Below, in pieces: positions 62,029-64,000 of a DNA stretch of 64,000 nucleotides. The stretch is taken from contig JASMLH010000001.1 of NCBI GenBank assembly GCA_030748775.1, positions 1 to 64,000 of the forward strand, read 5' to 3'. The stretch's first letter is position 1. Every line of letters begins with the position of its first letter. Source of the stretch: Candidatus Thalassarchaeaceae archaeon (GTDB lineage Archaea; Thermoplasmatota; Poseidoniia; Poseidoniales; Thalassarchaeaceae). Below the pieces are notes generated by a model. That model was given only the letters and a program-made list of their open reading frames with translations, ran no database searches and was not told the origin of the DNA. Both the position numbers and the translations under genes were made by a program.

Positions 62029-63486
62029 TTAGTGATTGTGTCCAGACATGAACTGATCTGCTATCGGCTTGTATGAATTCGGTATCAATAGCTCCACTCC
62101 GAAGAGTGGGTCAGGATCCGAAGAGTCATGGTATGCAATGAAGGACCCCCCATCTGGCAATATGCCCATGCTCGCGAAGTCGAACCTAATGTCGTTCCCT
62201 GCTCCTGAAGTTGAATCCAGATCCCCCAGTCCCAGGTATGTCAGTGTGTCCGGCTCTAGACTTTCCGAGAACTCTCTAACGTGCCAAGCGATATCCACGT
62301 CTGGCCCGTCTGCGCTCTGGAAACGAACATTGAGCACAAACAGGTCATGCTCCCCGTTGGAGTGGAATTCCCACTCCTCTATTTCAGTGGCCTTGTCTGA
62401 GAGGTTGTAGGACTGGTTCTCCCAGCTCTCTCCGCCATCCCAAGATAGCATGTGCTTGAACTCAGTTCCTGATGCAAGAACACAGTGTAGGGCCGTGGAA
62501 GAGTCGAAAGCGCAATACTGCGAAGGCAAGGAAGAACCGTTCATGGTCACCCCTGTCCACCAATTTAACGATGTATCGAGATATGCATCACTACCGTCAA
62601 TGAAGTAATTCGGGAAGTAAAGCCCCCCAGAGGGAACCGGAAAGGCCCTCATTTCCTTGTGAGGCTTCGTATAGTCCCATTCCCTACCGAGGCTATCTGG
62701 ATTGAGATCTACCTCCATTACATCCAGGCTATCGTCCCGATCTGGGAATCCGAAGTAGTCGTAATTCAGGCCATCAGTTGACAACTGCCCCCCTATGTTC
62801 TGGACCTGGTGCCAGAAGTTCGAGATCACAAGGCTACCCCATGGTCCGTTTCCGTACAATCCACCGTTTATTGGGCCCACTATTTCCACTTGCCAGGACC
62901 TATCGTAGAATGGCTCTGGCGTTCGATTGAAGCACCAACTCCACTCCTTATCCGCCGAGTCATAGAAGAATGCGTAGAACTGGTCCACTCCGCTAGTGCT
63001 GGGGTAAGGGAACCACCCCATTGAGATCAGATCACCATTTGTTGCTTGCACAATGCTGCCTTCTCCAAGGCCCTCCTGCCCTGGGACCGTAGGCTTGGGC
63101 TCCATGCAACCAAATTGGGAGAATATTGTCGGCAGGTACTCCTGCCAAGTATGCCCCCTGTCTTCAGACCAGGTGGGGTATTCCCCTCCAAAGTTTAGAA
63201 TCCAGCCTTCTTTGGTAGCTGCGAGATAGTGTTCACAGCAGTTCCCACCATGCTCGTTTCCGTATACTGACCATGAGGAGTTCCCCCAAGTCTCATTTTC
63301 CCATGGGTGGGATACGGTGAAGTTCCTTGCATCATCATAGCTGCTAGGTGGGTCGATAAGGTAGTACTCTTTGTCCCAATCAGGACCTTTCTCGTCAGAC
63401 TGGCTTTTCTCAACACAACCGGACATTAGCATGATTGTCGAAATAGCAATTGCTGCCAGTGTCCGGCTTGTTCTAACGGCCTGCAC
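62029..63486 (-). CDS. Sialidase-like beta-propeller lipoprotein
   Basis: 485 residues from GTG 63486. Signal peptide with lipobox MSGC. Asp-box-like repeats SEDRGHTWQEY and SWDGGESWENQSY indicate a BNR/sialidase-type propeller. Sialidase catalytic arginines cannot be assigned, so enzyme activity is not claimed; Asp-box propellers are also common in non-enzymatic proteins. Confidence 0.75.
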   Translation of the reverse strand: MQAVRTSRTLAAIAISTIMLMSGCVEKSQSDEKGPDWDKEYYLIDPPSSYDDARNFTVSHPWENETWGNSSWSVYGNEHGGNCCEHYLAATKEGWILNFGGEYPTWSEDRGHTWQEYLPTIFSQFGCMEPKPTVPGQEGLGEGSIVQATNGDLISMGWFPYPSTSGVDQFYAFFYDSADKEWSWCFNRTPEPFYDRSWQVEIVGPINGGLYGNGPWGSLVISNFWHQVQNIGGQLSTDGLNYDYFGFPDRDDSLDVMEVDLNPDSLGREWDYTKPHKEMRAFPVPSGGLYFPNYFIDGSDAYLDTSLNWWTGVTMNGSSLPSQYCAFDSSTALHCVLASGTEFKHMLSWDGGESWENQSYNLSDKATEIEEWEFHSNGEHDLFVLNVRFQSADGPDVDIAWHVREFSESLEPDTLTYLGLGDLDSTSGAGNDIRFDFASMGILPDGGSFIAYHDSSDPDPLFGVELLIPNSYKPIADQFMSGHNH

Positions 63487-63532
63487 GAACTCCCGCAGAT
63501 ATGGGGCTTTATCGCACTTTCATACAACAGTG

Positions 63533-64000
63533 CTATTCTAATCTCCAAGTAGGGCCTTCGGGACCGTCTTCCACAATGACGCCGATGGCTGACAACTCTT
63601 CTCTTATTTCGTCCGCCCTTGGCCAGTCTTTTGCCTCTCTAGCAGAGTCTCTTTCTGAGAGTAGAGACTCTACTTGACTTGCGAGATTACTACGCATCGA
63701 TTCTCCTTCGGCCTGTGCTGCTCTGACCGCGTCTGTGTCTGGCAGTAGGCCGAGTAGGGTTCCGGCGAATTCATTGAGCCATCCGACGCTCGCAGCGACG
63801 AGCCCTGGATCGGCACCGGAGTCGAGCAGGGCTCGTAACTCGCGAACCACAGTTTGAACTTCGACCATTGCGGTTCTAGTGTTGAAATCGTCATCCATCC
63901 CGGCTGTAAACCGCTCAGCGGCCGTCTCGAGGTTATTGTGCCCCCCCCATTCGCCTATTTCCGCCGCCACCAGCGCCTTGCCATAGACTTCCATCATGCG
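63533..64000 (-). CDS. cysS: Cysteinyl-tRNA synthetase C-terminal part, 5' end outside window
   Basis: The last 155 residues of CysS: the FTAGMDDDFNTRTAMVEVQ block with MDDDFNT, a helical bundle, and the end SERDSAREAKDWPRADEIREEL followed by IVEDGPEGPTWRLE, both typical of CysS. The catalytic domain lies beyond the right edge. Confidence 0.93.
   Translation of the reverse strand, partial: RMMEVYGKALVAAEIGEWGGHNNLETAAERFTAGMDDDFNTRTAMVEVQTVVRELRALLDSGADPGLVAASVGWLNEFAGTLLGLLPDTDAVRAAQAEGESMRSNLASQVESLLSERDSAREAKDWPRADEIREELSAIGVIVEDGPEGPTWRLE

Noticed and set aside
62029-63486. Active sialidase
   Set aside because: Only Asp-box-like motifs are visible; the catalytic Arg triad and Tyr/Glu pair cannot be assigned.

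Overview
The window looks like a piece of a marine planktonic euryarchaeon, most likely Marine Group II (Poseidoniales). The reasons are an archaeal shikimate route (ADH synthase, dehydroquinate synthase II, GHMP-type shikimate kinase), an H/ACA RNP protein Gar1, archaeal RibL, an HTH_10 regulator, TATA-like elements close to start codons, and frequent GTG/TTG starts. These sit beside bacterial-style genes (gpsA, two-domain riboflavin synthase) and large secreted proteins with LPAPG tails. Taxonomy is inferred from gene content only. No rRNA, CRISPR array or insertion sequence is visible.

Layout. 1-5.2 kb: a Gar1 gene running off the left edge, a 680-residue surface protein, and a divergent three-gene ABC importer. 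The importer's binding lipoprotein carries the sequence signatures of transferrin. Two near-identical DtxR/IdeR-like palindromes lie between the divergent genes, so this looks like an iron(III) uptake locus. 5.2-6.8 kb: a small protein, gpsA and two tRNA-Leu genes. 6.8-13.3 kb: a giant secreted subtilase with two sets of seven RCC1-like repeats and a calcium-binding tail. 13.4-19.0 kb: a membrane protein and an ABC/FtsX exporter pair. 19.0-23.5 kb: exonuclease III followed by four shikimate-pathway genes.

23.5-29.5 kb (minus strand): a membrane protein, DUF58, MoxR and DUF4350 module plus an LPAPG-anchored surface protein. 29.5-37 kb: a three-subunit molybdenum hydroxylase resembling 4-hydroxybenzoyl-CoA reductase, with an HTH_10 regulator, XdhC, a ZIP transporter and a MocA-like transferase. 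37-43.6 kb: a CaCA exchanger, a fused 2-oxoacid dehydrogenase E1 with a zinc ribbon, a MoeB-rhodanese protein, thioredoxin reductase and a GYD protein. The E1 gene is preceded by an AT-rich array of four 11-bp repeats spaced 33/60/33. 43.6-45.8 kb: a riboflavin/FAD operon (ribB-ribL-ribE-ribH).

45.8-51 kb: a GHMP kinase, a very unusual single reading frame joining a secreted subtilase to a 12-helix AmpG-like MFS transporter, and a glutaredoxin. 51-64 kb: a lipoprotein, membrane pyrophosphatase, a class I glutamine amidotransferase, an Nfu scaffold, several small membrane proteins, nadE, an HMA-DUF4396 protein, ileS, a sialidase-like lipoprotein, and the 3' part of cysS running off the right edge.

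The strongest candidates for new biology are the transferrin-like ABC importer with its iron-box promoter, the subtilase-MFS fusion, and the four-copy operator-like array before the E1 gene. Genes are tightly packed, with many ATGA/TGATG overlaps and few gaps above 100 bp. The longest gaps are 2472-2556, 13329-13437, 28465-28583 and 40910-41064, each annotated below.
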